NCBI GenBank assembly: GCA_964617875.1
Contig: CAZUAI010000005.1
Location: forward strand, 45,610-109,609
Direction of reading: 5' to 3'
Length of the DNA: 64,000 nucleotides
Origin: CAZMVY01 sp964617875
GTDB lineage: Bacteria; Planctomycetota; Phycisphaerae; UBA1845; PWPN01
Shown here: piece after piece, positions 1-9,274 of the stretch
Layout: each line of letters begins with the position of its first letter
Position numbering within the stretch: the first letter of the stretch is position 1
Made by a program: the position numbers and the translations under genes
Notes under the pieces: generated by a model
The model's input: the letters and a program-made list of their open reading frames with translations, nothing else
Told to the model about the DNA's origin: nothing
Database searches by the model: none

Positions 1-1
1 G

Positions 2-940
2 CCTGCGAGGGCGAAAGAGATGGTGCCGGACGCCGTCTGGGGTCTCAGCAAGCACACGGCGGGCCTGTGCGTCCGGTTCCTCACCGACGCCGACAAGATC
101 ACCGCCCGATGGACGGTGACCTCCCCCAATCTGGCGATGGACCACATGCCCGCGACGGGCGTCAGCGGTCTGGATCTGTACGTCAACGACCACGGTGTGT
201 GGCGGTGGACCGGCACCGGTCGGCCGCGCAGCGGGCCGACGAACGAGGTTGCCCTGGCGGGCGGCATTCCTGCCGGCCTGCACGAATACATGCTGTATCT
301 GCCGTTGTACAACGGCGTTCGCTCGCTCGAGATCGGCGTGCCCTCGGCGGCCGCGCTCTACCGCCCGGGTCCGCGCCCGCCACACCGCGCGAAGCCCATC
401 TGCTTCTATGGCACCTCCATTACCCAGGGCGGCTGTGCGTCGCGTCCGGGCATGGCACATGTGGCAATCCTGGGCCGGATGCTTGACCGGCCGACGATCA
501 ACCTCGGCTTCTCCGGTGCCGGCAAGATGGAGGATGCGATGGCCGACCTCCTCGCCGAGCTGGATGTGGCCGCCTACGTCCTGGACTGCCTTCCGAACAT
601 GACGGCGGCGATGGTGCGCGAACGAGTCGGGCCGTTCGTCATGACGCTGCGGAAGACGCACCCGGACACGCCGATCGTCCTCGTGGAGAACATCCGACCG
701 CAGAACGACGCATTTCTGCCGAACCCGCGGGCGGTCCGGGCCGAGAAGAACCACGCCCTGGCCGATGCTTATCAGCGGCTTGTTTCCAAGGGCGTCGGCC
801 GCCTGACGTACGTTCGTTGCGAATCGCTGCTCGGCGACGACGGCGAGGCTACGGTCGATGGCGTGCATCCCACGGACGTCGGCTTCCTTCGGTTCGCACA
901 GGCGCTGGAACCGACGTTGCGGAAGGTGCTCGCGCCGTGA
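2..940 (+). CDS. SGNH/GDSL-type esterase with N-terminal GxDLY domain (5' truncated)
   Basis: The frame is open to the window edge and the N-terminal beta domain begins abruptly, so the true start lies outside; the first ATG inside is at 20. Counting from that ATG, residues about 1-120 resemble the GxDLY jelly-roll (SGLDLYV near 49-55). The rest is an SGNH hydrolase core: GTSITQG at 131-137 supplies the nucleophile Ser133, LGFSGAGKMED matches block III, and DGVHPTDVGF near 280-289 supplies the Asp/His pair. Such enzymes are usually secreted or periplasmic carbohydrate or acyl esterases, and planctomycetes carry many. The substrate cannot be told from sequence. It ends in TGA and is followed by 600 bases without a convincing gene. 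Confidence in the fold is high; the exact function is inference. Confidence 0.85.
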   Translation, partial: PARAKEMVPDAVWGLSKHTAGLCVRFLTDADKITARWTVTSPNLAMDHMPATGVSGLDLYVNDHGVWRWTGTGRPRSGPTNEVALAGGIPAGLHEYMLYLPLYNGVRSLEIGVPSAAALYRPGPRPPHRAKPICFYGTSITQGGCASRPGMAHVAILGRMLDRPTINLGFSGAGKMEDAMADLLAELDVAAYVLDCLPNMTAAMVRERVGPFVMTLRKTHPDTPIVLVENIRPQNDAFLPNPRAVRAEKNHALADAYQRLVSKGVGRLTYVRCESLLGDDGEATVDGVHPTDVGFLRFAQALEPTLRKVLAP

Positions 941-1541
941 TTGCGGACATCTCGTCCGTGCTTGGCTGTCGAGCGGCGACGAACCCCGCCATCCGATGCC
1001 GTTCGTCGCGCCGCGCTGTTTCTGTTTGATGTCCGGCTGCTTCCATCGCCGGGTGCGGGCCGAGATTCCCCGTAGCGGTGCGGAATGCCCGTGTCCGCGG
1101 GATTCGCGCAATTTATGCCGTTCATAACATTCTGTCGCTAATTAGGTTGTGACTGTCTGATCCCGTGCGGCGGTGAAGCATCACGCAAATCGCCAGACGG
1201 AAAACCGTCATATTCCTCGCGTGTATAAGGGCGTGAAGTGGCTTGCGGATTGCGCGGCGAGGGGCAGTCGGGGCAGTACCCCTCGGCTGGATAGAGTACC
1301 CGTTGCATACGCTGGCATGGGTGGATATACTATAGCCGAACGCGCTGGGACGGCTCGGCCTGGGCGCGGTGCGTATATGGCGCGGTGTACGAGCGGTAGG
1401 GCCGCCCGCTGGAAACAGGCCGGAACCGACGAGTTCTGCCAAAGCGTAATGCGGTGCGCAGCCGATACTTGAGAACAGAGAGCTGAGGCTATGGCAGCTT
1501 CCGTGTGGCCAATGGCTTCGTGTGACCTGCGAGGGTAGGGC
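941..1541. other. Intergenic region, no convincing gene
   Basis: About 600 bases between the esterase and the DUF1571 gene. Short open frames on both strands here have arginine/proline-rich translations without domain character and no good ribosome binding site. The only support I find is for a promoter-like pair near 1303-1331 feeding the DUF1571 gene. Confidence 0.5.
1303..1331 (+). promoter_or_regulatory. Sigma70-like promoter for the DUF1571 gene
   Basis: TTGCAT (1303-1308) and TATACT (1326-1331) are separated by exactly 17 bases. The predicted start near 1338 would leave a leader of about 200 bases before the ATG at 1542. The local AT content is higher than its surroundings. Prediction by inspection only. 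Confidence 0.5.
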
Positions 1542-2447
1542 ATGGTGATTCATTCAGGGCGTTGGACGAGCGGCTGGCGCACGCGCGCGGCCGTTGGGCT
1601 TCTCCTGGTGATCGGCTTCGGCGTCCAGTGCCAGAAGGTTTCCGCCGGGAAACCGGCGGCGGCCGAAGCGGGTGCGGCACGGCCCAAGGTGGATCCCGGC
1701 GCCGCCTATGCGAGCATCAAACCCCAGACCCCCGTCGCCGATCCGTTCGAGGCGATGGTCAAGACCGACCCCTTGGCATTCTTCCGTGGCGCCCTCGAGC
1801 GCTACGAGCGAAGCGTGCACGACTACGTTTGCACGTTCGAAAAGCAGGAGATGGTCGGCGGTCGGCTCCAGACGGAGCAGGTGACGCAGGTGCGCTTCCG
1901 CGAGAAACCCTTCAGCGTCAACATGCTCTGGACGCGTAACGCCGACAAGGCCCGCCGTGTCATTTACGTCGACGGCAAGTGGACGGACAACAAGGGGCAG
2001 CGGCTCGCCATCGTCGAGCCCGAGGGGGTCATCGCCCGCGCGCTTGTGGACTACGTGATGCGGCCGATCGACGGCTCGGACGCCAAGAAGGCGGCCCGGC
2101 GTCAGATCGATCAGTTCGGGTTCGCCAACAGCATGCGGCTCATCATCAAGTACTCCGAGATGGCCGCCCAGCGCAAGGAGCTGGCCTTCCGCTTTGTCGG
2201 CGAGGGCACAAGCGGCAACCGCCCGACGTGGGTGCTTGAACGCACGCTGCCGTACACCGACGATGCCGGCGTTTATCCCGACCGTGTGCTCGTCGTCCAC
2301 GTGGACAAGGAATGGTTCGTCCCCGTCTGCTGTATCTCGTACGCCGACGACGCGAGGACGAAGCTCCTCGGAAAGTACGTGACCCGCGACGTGCGTTTCA
2401 ACGTCGGTCTGACGGATGCCGACTTCACAAGGCCCGGCGCTCCGTAG
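1542..2447 (+). CDS. DUF1571 domain exported protein
   Basis: A 301-residue protein with a basic N-terminus and a hydrophobic stretch (AVGLLLVIGFGVQ, about 17-29), consistent with a signal peptide. The core from about residue 85 (LERYERSVHDYVCTFEKQE, then VRFREKPFSVNMLW and VIYVDGKW) is the typical DUF1571 signature, found widely in Planctomycetota; its function is unknown. The family resembles LolA/LolB-like outer-membrane lipoprotein sorting folds, but that link is inference. An AGGG-type ribosome binding site lies a few bases before the ATG. It is convergent with the PEP-CTERM gene, with only 60 bases between the stops. No other gene nearby suggests a pathway. Confidence 0.85.
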   Translation: MVIHSGRWTSGWRTRAAVGLLLVIGFGVQCQKVSAGKPAAAEAGAARPKVDPGAAYASIKPQTPVADPFEAMVKTDPLAFFRGALERYERSVHDYVCTFEKQEMVGGRLQTEQVTQVRFREKPFSVNMLWTRNADKARRVIYVDGKWTDNKGQRLAIVEPEGVIARALVDYVMRPIDGSDAKKAARRQIDQFGFANSMRLIIKYSEMAAQRKELAFRFVGEGTSGNRPTWVLERTLPYTDDAGVYPDRVLVVHVDKEWFVPVCCISYADDARTKLLGKYVTRDVRFNVGLTDADFTRPGAP

Positions 2448-2507
2448 CGCCGGCTCTCCCCGCAGCCTGTCGTGTCAGAGACGTTTGCCGGCGTGCTACG
2501 GCGGCGG

Positions 2508-3209
2508 TCAGGATCGCTGCCGGCGGAACAACGTCAGGCTGCCGAGCGCCAGCATCACAAGCGTGGCGGGTTCCGGTGCGATGACCTTGTCGGATCGATT
2601 GCCCTCCGGACCGACCGCCTGAAATCGGGCAATCGCGTGCGGGGCCGGCATGGTCGCGTAGAAGGCCTCGAAGGCTTGTCCGAGTTGAGTGGCGGTCAAG
2701 CCGGTGTCTCCCAGCGACAGACGGACGACATGTGTTTGACCGGCCTTGGGCGCGCCCTGCGGGCTCCCGCCCTCGAACGATCCGTCGCTCGTGATCATGA
2801 CGTCGTAGCCACCGGGCGGACTCAGCCACGCCGGGCTGGTACGTACGTCGTACGTCAGCCGGTCGAAGAATGTGCTCGTGCCGCCCGCGGCAAACGTGGG
2901 GCGCACGCCGATGCCGTCGGGCCATTCCAGCCCGACGGCGGTGAGGCTCGATCCGATCGTCGCCGGGGTGGTGTTGGAGAGCGTCAGCTCCACGATGTCT
3001 TCAGAAGGGCCGTCGATGAACGCGAAGCCGATGGCGCAGCGTGCCCCGGTGTTCTCCGTCGATATCGTTTGCGTGGAGACGCAATCAAGCTGAAAGATCG
3101 GTGCGGCCGGCGCCGCCGGGACACCAGGACTGAACGCGATGAGTGCCGCCACGACACCGGGCGCCGCCGTGAACTCCGCGCGGACCCCGAGAACAAAACG
3201 ACTGGACAT
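2508..3209 (-). CDS. PEP-CTERM sorting domain protein
   Basis: A 233-residue exported protein. The C-terminus carries the full tripartite exosortase signal: APEPATL, a hydrophobic segment (VMLALGSLTLF) and a basic tail (RRQRS). The N-terminal 30 residues act as a signal peptide. The middle is a beta-rich secreted domain with no recognised family. A strong GAGGAGAGG ribosome binding site precedes the ATG at 3209. Family knowledge says an XrtA/EpsH-type exosortase would cleave at the PEP motif and anchor or release the protein; no exosortase is in this window. The cargo function is unknown. Confidence 0.85.
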   Translation of the reverse strand: MSSRFVLGVRAEFTAAPGVVAALIAFSPGVPAAPAAPIFQLDCVSTQTISTENTGARCAIGFAFIDGPSEDIVELTLSNTTPATIGSSLTAVGLEWPDGIGVRPTFAAGGTSTFFDRLTYDVRTSPAWLSPPGGYDVMITSDGSFEGGSPQGAPKAGQTHVVRLSLGDTGLTATQLGQAFEAFYATMPAPHAIARFQAVGPEGNRSDKVIAPEPATLVMLALGSLTLFRRQRS

Positions 3210-3565
3210 TGCTTTTCCCTCTCCTCAACCCTGTCCGCGGTTCCGATTCGGCCGGGCCGATCGTACCGGGGATCTCAGTAATTGTAGGCGCGCCACCGGC
3301 CGAACGGAGGCCCGTGCGCGTCATGCGTTGTTATGAGACCGTCCTGCCGACATAGTTCCGAAAAGAATGTCCGTTTCTACCGAGGGCGACGTGCGGATCG
3401 CACGTGACCGGACGTGCAGGATCCGCACGTCCTCTTTGGCGGGAGTCAGGAAGACGGCGGATGCTCTGGAGTGCGGCTTCCAGCCAGCGGGCCGACGAAG
3501 GCAGGATGGCTGGACCACAACGAACCCATTGAGCCGGGGGCAGAACCAGGACCGGCGAAGCATTC
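3210..3565. other. Intergenic region upstream of the PEP-CTERM gene
   Basis: About 355 bases between the end of the discoidin/PKD protein gene and the PEP-CTERM gene start. A possible minus-strand -10 (TACAAT, at 3281-3286 on the complement) is present without a clear -35. I see no gene, terminator with U-tract, or repeat here. Confidence 0.4.
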
Positions 3566-5566
3566 TCACGGCAAGCACGACGTGGCGGGAATCCGGTTCG
3601 GCCCGTTGAAGCACCCCTGGAAGATGGCGAAGTCGGCCAGATCCACATCGGCGTCGCCATCGAGGTCCTGCTGGGTGCAGCTTGCGGGCAACGTTGGCGC
3701 TCTGTTCGGGCCGTTGTAGCAGATCTGCATGTTGGCGAAATCGCCGAGGTCGATGTCGCCGTCGCCGTTGAAGTCCGCCGCGGCCGGCTGCGCGCTGATG
3801 CAGGCGGTCTTCGTCTCCGTATCCGAGCCGAAGGGGCCGGTGACGGTGAGGCTGACCGTGTACGTGCCGGGCAGGACGTAGGTATGCGTCGGGTTGCGCT
3901 CGGTGCTGGTGCCGGTGTCGCCGAAGTCCCAGGACCACGACGTGACCTGGCCGATCGACTGGTCGGTGAAGGCGACCGTCATGGGCACGCGGGCGGCGGT
4001 GGGCGTGGCGGAGAATGCGGCCGTCGGCGGCGGATCGGCATAGACCTCGAACTCGGGAATGCGGGCGTAGTTGTCGATGCCGGGGTCGGTGATGTAGAGA
4101 CGCACATAGCGGAGCGTGCGGGGCACGATGTAGCTCCGCGCCGACTCGTTGAACTGCCCTGAGTTATCGACGGTGACCTCGGTCGTCCAGGGGCCGTTGT
4201 AGGAGGCGCCCGACTGGATCGCGAACTGCTGGGTGTTGTACGTGGCCGGCTCGCCGCCGGCGCCCGCGTGGCGGACGACGTAGCCGCTGATGACGCGGTT
4301 GGCGCCGAGGTCGAGCCGGAGCCAGTGGGTGCCGGATACGCCGGTGCTCATCCATTTGGTTGCGGTGTTGCGGTCGATCGCCCTCGCGCCGGCGTACGTC
4401 GACGAGTACGTTGAATCGGTGCTGCCCTGCGTGGCCTGGGGGGCGATGTTCGTGCCGCGCGGCGCTGCCGTGCTGAGGTTGTTGCCCGGCGTCCCGGTCG
4501 CACCGGCGGGGTAGCGGAGGTCTACAGTCTGTTCGAATGCGGTGAACAGATCGCCCGGGTTGCCGAGCGGGTTGCCCGCCCCTCGCCAGTACTCGATGGA
4601 AAGGCTGTTCCAGGATCCGCCCGCCTGCTGGTCGCCGTCGTAGATGAACCACGTCATGGCGACGATGTTGTGGCGGCCGGCGGTCTGGTTCCACGTGTTC
4701 ACGTCGGCGAACGCATCGCGACAGAACTGTGCCGCCGCGGCTTCTTCGGCGGCATTGCCCGGCGCAGCGGCGCGGTTCCACTCGGTGATGAATGCCGGGC
4801 GGTCCCACAGGCCCTTGCCGTCGATGACCGCGAGCTGCTCCGCGTACCCGTTGTGGAAGTCGGTGATTGTCCCGCCGTACGCGTGGAGCGCGAAGCCGTC
4901 GATCTCGGCGAGCGGGATGTTGTCGATGACCTGCGCAAGCCAGTCGGTGCCGGCGATCCAGCGCGTGCCGACGATGATGCCGCCCGGGCTCGGCGGCGCG
5001 ATCAGCAGGATGTGTGGTCCCGCGGGGCTTGATTGGGCACTGCTGCGGATGGCGTTACGGACGTTGCGGTAGATGGTCGCGTAGCCCGAGGGCGTGACCT
5101 GGTTGCCGGGCCATTCGTTTCCCTCGCCCAGGAGGTTCGGCTCGTTGCCGAGGATCCAGATATGTCCGTAGTGACGCAGGGTATTCACGACGCCCACGAC
5201 GCTGGCGGGCCAGCCGGCGTAGTCGGGGTTGCTCGGCGACGGGACCGTTTCGCCCCAGTTGTAATCGATGCGCGTGATCATCGACATGTTGCGGAAGCCG
5301 TACAAGTTGGCGTAGAGGCCGGTGAACTGGCTCGCCTGCCACCAGGACGGGCCGTGCGTGAGGATCGTCTCGGTGTCCCACCCGCCCTCGGTGGGGCAGT
5401 CCAGCAGCGTTGCGGGCGTGTCATCCACGGGTTGGCCGGGTGTATAGCCCCACCAGTGGATGCCGTAGAGACGGCCGGAGTCGGCCGACAAGGGTTGCGG
5501 CCCAACCGTCATGGTCAGTACGGTTGCCGCGACCGCGATGCATCGAACTATTCCAAGAGACTTCAT
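3566..5566 (-). CDS. Secreted glycosidase-like protein with discoidin, PKD and dockerin-like C-terminus
   Basis: 666 residues. Signal peptide about 1-29. Residues 33-350 look like a (beta/alpha)8 clan GH-A glycosidase: ILGNEPN at 138-144 gives a candidate acid/base Glu142, and FITEWN at 259-264 gives a candidate nucleophile Glu262. Residues about 375-510 form an F5/8 type C (discoidin) carbohydrate-binding module. Residues 513-590 form a PKD domain (WSWDFGD at 544-550). Residues 598-659 are two calcium-loop repeats ending CYNGPN and CFNGPN. It is the last of three secreted-protein genes spaced 6 and 12 bases apart, so it is cotranscribed from the promoter at 9233-9261. The likely role is extracellular polysaccharide binding or cleavage; the substrate is unknown, but the regulon suggests a uronate-containing glycan. 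Confidence 0.8.
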   Translation of the reverse strand: MKSLGIVRCIAVAATVLTMTVGPQPLSADSGRLYGIHWWGYTPGQPVDDTPATLLDCPTEGGWDTETILTHGPSWWQASQFTGLYANLYGFRNMSMITRIDYNWGETVPSPSNPDYAGWPASVVGVVNTLRHYGHIWILGNEPNLLGEGNEWPGNQVTPSGYATIYRNVRNAIRSSAQSSPAGPHILLIAPPSPGGIIVGTRWIAGTDWLAQVIDNIPLAEIDGFALHAYGGTITDFHNGYAEQLAVIDGKGLWDRPAFITEWNRAAAPGNAAEEAAAAQFCRDAFADVNTWNQTAGRHNIVAMTWFIYDGDQQAGGSWNSLSIEYWRGAGNPLGNPGDLFTAFEQTVDLRYPAGATGTPGNNLSTAAPRGTNIAPQATQGSTDSTYSSTYAGARAIDRNTATKWMSTGVSGTHWLRLDLGANRVISGYVVRHAGAGGEPATYNTQQFAIQSGASYNGPWTTEVTVDNSGQFNESARSYIVPRTLRYVRLYITDPGIDNYARIPEFEVYADPPPTAAFSATPTAARVPMTVAFTDQSIGQVTSWSWDFGDTGTSTERNPTHTYVLPGTYTVSLTVTGPFGSDTETKTACISAQPAAADFNGDGDIDLGDFANMQICYNGPNRAPTLPASCTQQDLDGDADVDLADFAIFQGCFNGPNRIPATSCLP

Positions 5567-5572
5567 TGAATG

Positions 5573-7228
5573 TCAGTTCCCGACGCACCCGTCGGCCTTC
5601 GGTCGGTTCGGGCCGTTGAAACAGGACTGGAGAGCGGCGAAGTCCATGAGATCCACATCTCCGTCCTCATCGAAGTCGGCGGGGCGGCATGTATCGAGGG
5701 CCGGCGGGATGTTCGGGCCATTGAAGCACATCTGGAAAAACGCGAAGTCCGCGAGATCCACATCGCTGTCGCGGTCGTAGTCCGTTGTGCCGGCCGGCCG
5801 GGCCGAGACGGTGACGCCGGCGGCGTAGTTCCCGTTGCCGTCGTGGGCGAACGCGGCATAGTAGAACACGGTGCCGTTGGGCAGGTCCGTGTGGTCGAAG
5901 CTGTCCATGCTCCCCGGGGCGGTGGCCCGGTCGCACAGCCAGATGCCGTCGGCCGGACCGGTGGGGTAGCCCGTTGTCTTGTAGCGGATGAGCGTGCCGG
6001 TGAAGTCGGGATCCGTCGGATTCGTCCACACGAGGCGGACGGCGGTGCTCCTGCCGGACGCGGCGAATGCGGTCACGGGTCCCGGGGGGATCGTGTCGGC
6101 GCCGCTGTTCACATAGGAGATCTGATGAAGGTTGTTTCCGTTGACGACGTCGTCGTAGACGACGTGAATGCCGCCGGTGTTGTCGTCCGTCAGGTCCGGC
6201 CAGCCCTTCCAGTAGCTCGATGGGGGGGTGATGGTCTGGGCACCGCTCCAGGCTGTGCCGTTCCAATAGCGATAGACCACGGAGGTTGCGCCGGACGGCA
6301 TGTACGCGGTGTGTGCGAGCCCGTTGCCGGCGTGCAGCGACGATGAGCCGGCGGCGGCGAGCGACTGCTGCGACGACCACGACGTCCCGCCGTTCGTGCT
6401 GAATACGTATGTGATGGATGCCTCTTCCTGCCACAGGGCTATGATGTTGTTGGCCGTCGCCGCGGCGATGCGGGCATGCGCCAGGAACGTGGCGGAGCTG
6501 CCCGACGGGGTGCTCTGGCCGATCGTGACCGTGCTCGACCATGCTCCGCCGGCATAACGCCGGTACTGTACGATATTGCGGTAGCCGCCGTTGACGATCC
6601 ATACCACGTGGATCCGGTCCGAGGCGTCGATCGAGATATCCGGCCGCTGGTAATACGCCTGCGAGGTGGAGCCGAGCGTCGTTTCGGCCGACCACGCCGT
6701 GCCATTCCACACCCGGTAGGCGACGCTGCCGGGCTGCGAATCCGGCGTGCGGACATAGACGAGGTGGATCCTGCCCGTCGAGTCGCGTGCGAGCCGGGGG
6801 TAGTCTTCGTAGTCGCCCGTCCCGCCGGTGCTCATGATTGCCGCCGTCGACCACGTCCCGCCGGAGCGAATCGAGTGCATCAGGTCGTACGTGGCGCCGG
6901 CGCCCCGCATCGGGTACACGACGTGCGACCGCCCCGACGCATCCTCGATCACGTCGGGCCGGCCCGCGCAGAAGTCGGTGCCGAGGACCTCGATCGCCCC
7001 CCAGTGCCCCGTCGTCGATCGTTCGCGGTAGTACACCCGCCACTCGGGCTTCTGCTGGTAGACCACCAGCAGGCGGCCCGATAAGCCGGTCGCGATCTTC
7101 GGAACGGACGGCTCGGAATCCAGGGGTGCATTCGAGAGTTGCAGCGGCGGGGTCCAGGCCCCGGCCGCGCCGGCCAGCATCAGGACCACCAGTCCGGGCA
7201 ATCGTGCTATCGTTTGATCGCTACGCAT
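5573..7228 (-). CDS. Secreted beta-propeller-like protein with Fn3-like domain and dockerin-like C-terminus
   Basis: 551 residues with a clear signal peptide (LPGLVVLMLAGAAGA). Roughly residues 25-370 are repeated beta segments with WSTA/AWSAETTL-type strands and one Asp-box-like STNGGTSW, typical of sialidase/BNR-like propellers without recognisable catalytic residues. A fibronectin type III-like stretch follows (VRLVWTNPTD, RYKTTGYP). The end holds two calcium-loop repeats, each finishing in CFNGPN. The ribosome binding site GAGAGGT precedes the ATG. It sits in the middle of the three-gene secreted operon. Family membership beyond beta-propeller is not certain, and enzymatic activity should not be assumed. 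Confidence 0.75.
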   Translation of the reverse strand: MRSDQTIARLPGLVVLMLAGAAGAWTPPLQLSNAPLDSEPSVPKIATGLSGRLLVVYQQKPEWRVYYRERSTTGHWGAIEVLGTDFCAGRPDVIEDASGRSHVVYPMRGAGATYDLMHSIRSGGTWSTAAIMSTGGTGDYEDYPRLARDSTGRIHLVYVRTPDSQPGSVAYRVWNGTAWSAETTLGSTSQAYYQRPDISIDASDRIHVVWIVNGGYRNIVQYRRYAGGAWSSTVTIGQSTPSGSSATFLAHARIAAATANNIIALWQEEASITYVFSTNGGTSWSSQQSLAAAGSSSLHAGNGLAHTAYMPSGATSVVYRYWNGTAWSGAQTITPPSSYWKGWPDLTDDNTGGIHVVYDDVVNGNNLHQISYVNSGADTIPPGPVTAFAASGRSTAVRLVWTNPTDPDFTGTLIRYKTTGYPTGPADGIWLCDRATAPGSMDSFDHTDLPNGTVFYYAAFAHDGNGNYAAGVTVSARPAGTTDYDRDSDVDLADFAFFQMCFNGPNIPPALDTCRPADFDEDGDVDLMDFAALQSCFNGPNRPKADGCVGN

Positions 7229-7240
7229 GTTCGATACCTC

Positions 7241-9163
7241 TCATGGCGTGCATCCGGTCACGGGAAGCCGGTTCGGGCCGTTGAAGCATCCCGAGTAGAT
7301 GGCGAAGTCGCTCAGATCGGCGTCGCCGTCGCCGTCGAGATCCACGCCGTCGCACGAGCCGGGCAGGGCCGGCGGCTGGTTCGGCCCGTTGAAACACATC
7401 TGGAACTTGGCGAAGTCGGCGAGGTCCACGTCCCCGTCCTCGTCGAAATCGGCCGGCGCCGGGCGGAGACCGATGGCGGTCGCGCCGCTGGTCGCGTAGT
7501 GCCGGCTGGCGTCGCTGAAATAGGCGAACGCCGCGTAGTAGTGGCGCACGCCGACGGGCACGCCGGTGTGGTCCAGGGTGTCCCAGCCCGACGGCGGTCC
7601 GGGCACGTCGGCCAGGAGAGCGCCGTCGGTCGGGGTCGTCGGGTAGCCGGTCGTGCTGTAGCGGATCACCGTCCCGCTCGAGTTCGCCGAGTCGGATCGG
7701 TGCCAGCGCAGTCGCAGGGCGTTGCCCGTGGGAACCGCCGACAGGCTATACGCCGGGGTTGGCGCCATGGCGCTGATTGCCAGGTCGACGGTTACGGTCT
7801 GGTTTTGCGCAACCGTGATGTTGCTTCGCGAATCGCCGTTGTAGTAGGGTTTGTTCGCGAGCACGAGGTGCGTGCCGACCGGGACCTGGAACGAGTACGC
7901 GCCGCCTGCTCCCGTGAGCGTCGAAAGCCCCGTGCCGAGCGCGACGGTGGCGCCCGCGACGCCGGCGCCGTATTGGTCGCGCACAACGCCCGTGAGCGTG
8001 CCTTGCGGGCCGCCGCCGGGAGCGGGCCGGACGGAGTAGTAGGCGTTCGGCGCGTTGGCGCCGCCCCAGTATTCCCAACAGGCGTACAGCGTGCCGTCGG
8101 GGCCCGCCGCGACCTGTGCATCGACCGTGAAGGCGTCCGGCAGTCCGTTCGACACGACCTCCTCAGGGCCCCAGCTCGATCCCGTCCACATCTTGCCGCG
8201 CACGCGGATTCGCGTGTTCGACATGTTCGGTCCGCAGACGTACACGGCGTAGAAGTTCGTCGTGCCGGGGATCGCCACGACAAGCCCGTGCCCCGCGTAC
8301 GTCTGGATCGTCTGCCGCGCGCCCCAGCCGCTGCCGGGCGTGTAGAGCTTCGAATAGAAGACCTCGTCTCGTTCCCACACGTACATCAGTTGCCCGGCCA
8401 TGTTCGCCGCGACCGATTGCCGTGCGAAGAAGCCCGTGTTCTCGACGGGGACCTCGGCGTCCCACCCGGCGCCGTTGTAACGCTTCGCGATCGGCCAGGT
8501 GGTCCCGCCGATCGGGTTCCCGTACGCGCGCCAGACGCTGCCGTCGTTCGGCGAACGGCAGGTGCCGACGACCTGGTACTCGCTGTTGGCCGAGGCGAAC
8601 GAGGCGACGGCGGGCCACGTCGAGCCGTTGTACCGCGAGTAGTACATGAGGTTCTGCTTGGCCTGCCAGAAGCTCATCACGATGTCCGGGTTCGGGGCGA
8701 AGCCGAACGGGGCGATCTGCGGATGCTTCGTGTCGCCGATCGTGGTGATCGTCGAGTAGGACCACGAGGCCCCGCCGTTCGTCGATCGCGCCCAGCCGAC
8801 CTGCGGCGATTCCCGGTTCCAATCCTCCCAGACCATGTGGATCGTGCCGTTCAGCCCTTCGCAGATATCGCCGTTGGCTCGAAAGCCGCTCTGCTCCACG
8901 AGGACGGGGGCCTGGAGGGCACCGCCTACATAGCGTCGGTATTTGGTGTAAGAGCCGCTGCCGCTGATCGCGAAGTACTTCGCGTGAAAACCGCCCGTTG
9001 CCGATCCGTCAATCTGCGGTGTCTTGATGTCGCCGTAGCCCCGTTCCCAGGCTTCGTTCAGCATGGCGGCCGTGTTCCACTGGGCCCGGGCCGCCGAGGC
9101 ATACCACGGGACGCAAATGGCGCCGGCGCATACGGCGAGCGGGAGAGCCTTCCTGGTCGTCAT
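7241..9163 (-). CDS. Secreted beta-propeller-like protein with carboxypeptidase-regulatory-like domain and dockerin-like C-terminus
   Basis: 640 residues from the ATG at 9163. I prefer this start over an in-frame codon at 9229 because AAGGGGG lies just upstream, a signal peptide (LPLAVCAGAICVPWYASAARA) follows directly, and the upstream codon would be close to the promoter. The N-terminal two thirds are propeller-like with STNGGASW. A carboxypeptidase-regulatory-like Ig fold follows (TLTGVVRDQYGAGVAGATV). Next comes an Fn3-like segment (LRLRWHRSDS) close to that of the downstream neighbour, then two calcium-loop repeats ending CFNGPN. It is the first gene of the secreted operon, directly behind the operator at 9245-9258. 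It resembles its neighbour enough to suggest an old duplication. Confidence 0.75.
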   Translation of the reverse strand: MTTRKALPLAVCAGAICVPWYASAARAQWNTAAMLNEAWERGYGDIKTPQIDGSATGGFHAKYFAISGSGSYTKYRRYVGGALQAPVLVEQSGFRANGDICEGLNGTIHMVWEDWNRESPQVGWARSTNGGASWSYSTITTIGDTKHPQIAPFGFAPNPDIVMSFWQAKQNLMYYSRYNGSTWPAVASFASANSEYQVVGTCRSPNDGSVWRAYGNPIGGTTWPIAKRYNGAGWDAEVPVENTGFFARQSVAANMAGQLMYVWERDEVFYSKLYTPGSGWGARQTIQTYAGHGLVVAIPGTTNFYAVYVCGPNMSNTRIRVRGKMWTGSSWGPEEVVSNGLPDAFTVDAQVAAGPDGTLYACWEYWGGANAPNAYYSVRPAPGGGPQGTLTGVVRDQYGAGVAGATVALGTGLSTLTGAGGAYSFQVPVGTHLVLANKPYYNGDSRSNITVAQNQTVTVDLAISAMAPTPAYSLSAVPTGNALRLRWHRSDSANSSGTVIRYSTTGYPTTPTDGALLADVPGPPSGWDTLDHTGVPVGVRHYYAAFAYFSDASRHYATSGATAIGLRPAPADFDEDGDVDLADFAKFQMCFNGPNQPPALPGSCDGVDLDGDGDADLSDFAIYSGCFNGPNRLPVTGCTP

Positions 9164-9232
9164 ATCGACCCCCTTGAGGTTGATGCGGCGGAGAACGGCG
9201 CGCATTCCATCCCGTAAACCTCCGTTCACGGC

Positions 9233-9261
9233 ATTTTACGCAGTCAGAATCGTTTTAGCAA
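9233..9261 (-). promoter_or_regulatory. Sigma70-like promoter of the three-gene secreted operon
   Basis: Read on the minus strand, TTGCTA (9256-9261) and TAAAAT (9233-9238) are separated by exactly 17 bases. A LacI-type palindrome sits between the two boxes, where a bound repressor would block RNA polymerase. The predicted start is about 60 bases before the ATG at 9163. Confidence 0.6.
9245..9258 (-). promoter_or_regulatory. LacI-type operator half-degenerate copy
   Basis: On the plus strand the site reads CAGAATCGTTTTAG. It matches the operator at 14753-14766 (reverse complement CTAAATCGTTTTAG) at 12 of 14 positions. The central CG flanked by A/T arms is the usual architecture of LacI/GalR family operators. 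It lies within the spacer of the secreted-operon promoter. No regulator gene is in the window. Confidence 0.6.
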
Positions 9262-9274
9262 GCGGAAAATCACC

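Noticed and set aside
1122..1553. A 143-codon minus-strand frame in the 941-1541 intergenic region
   Set aside because: The translation is rich in His/Arg/Pro/Ser without domain pattern and overlaps the promoter and start of the DUF1571 gene.
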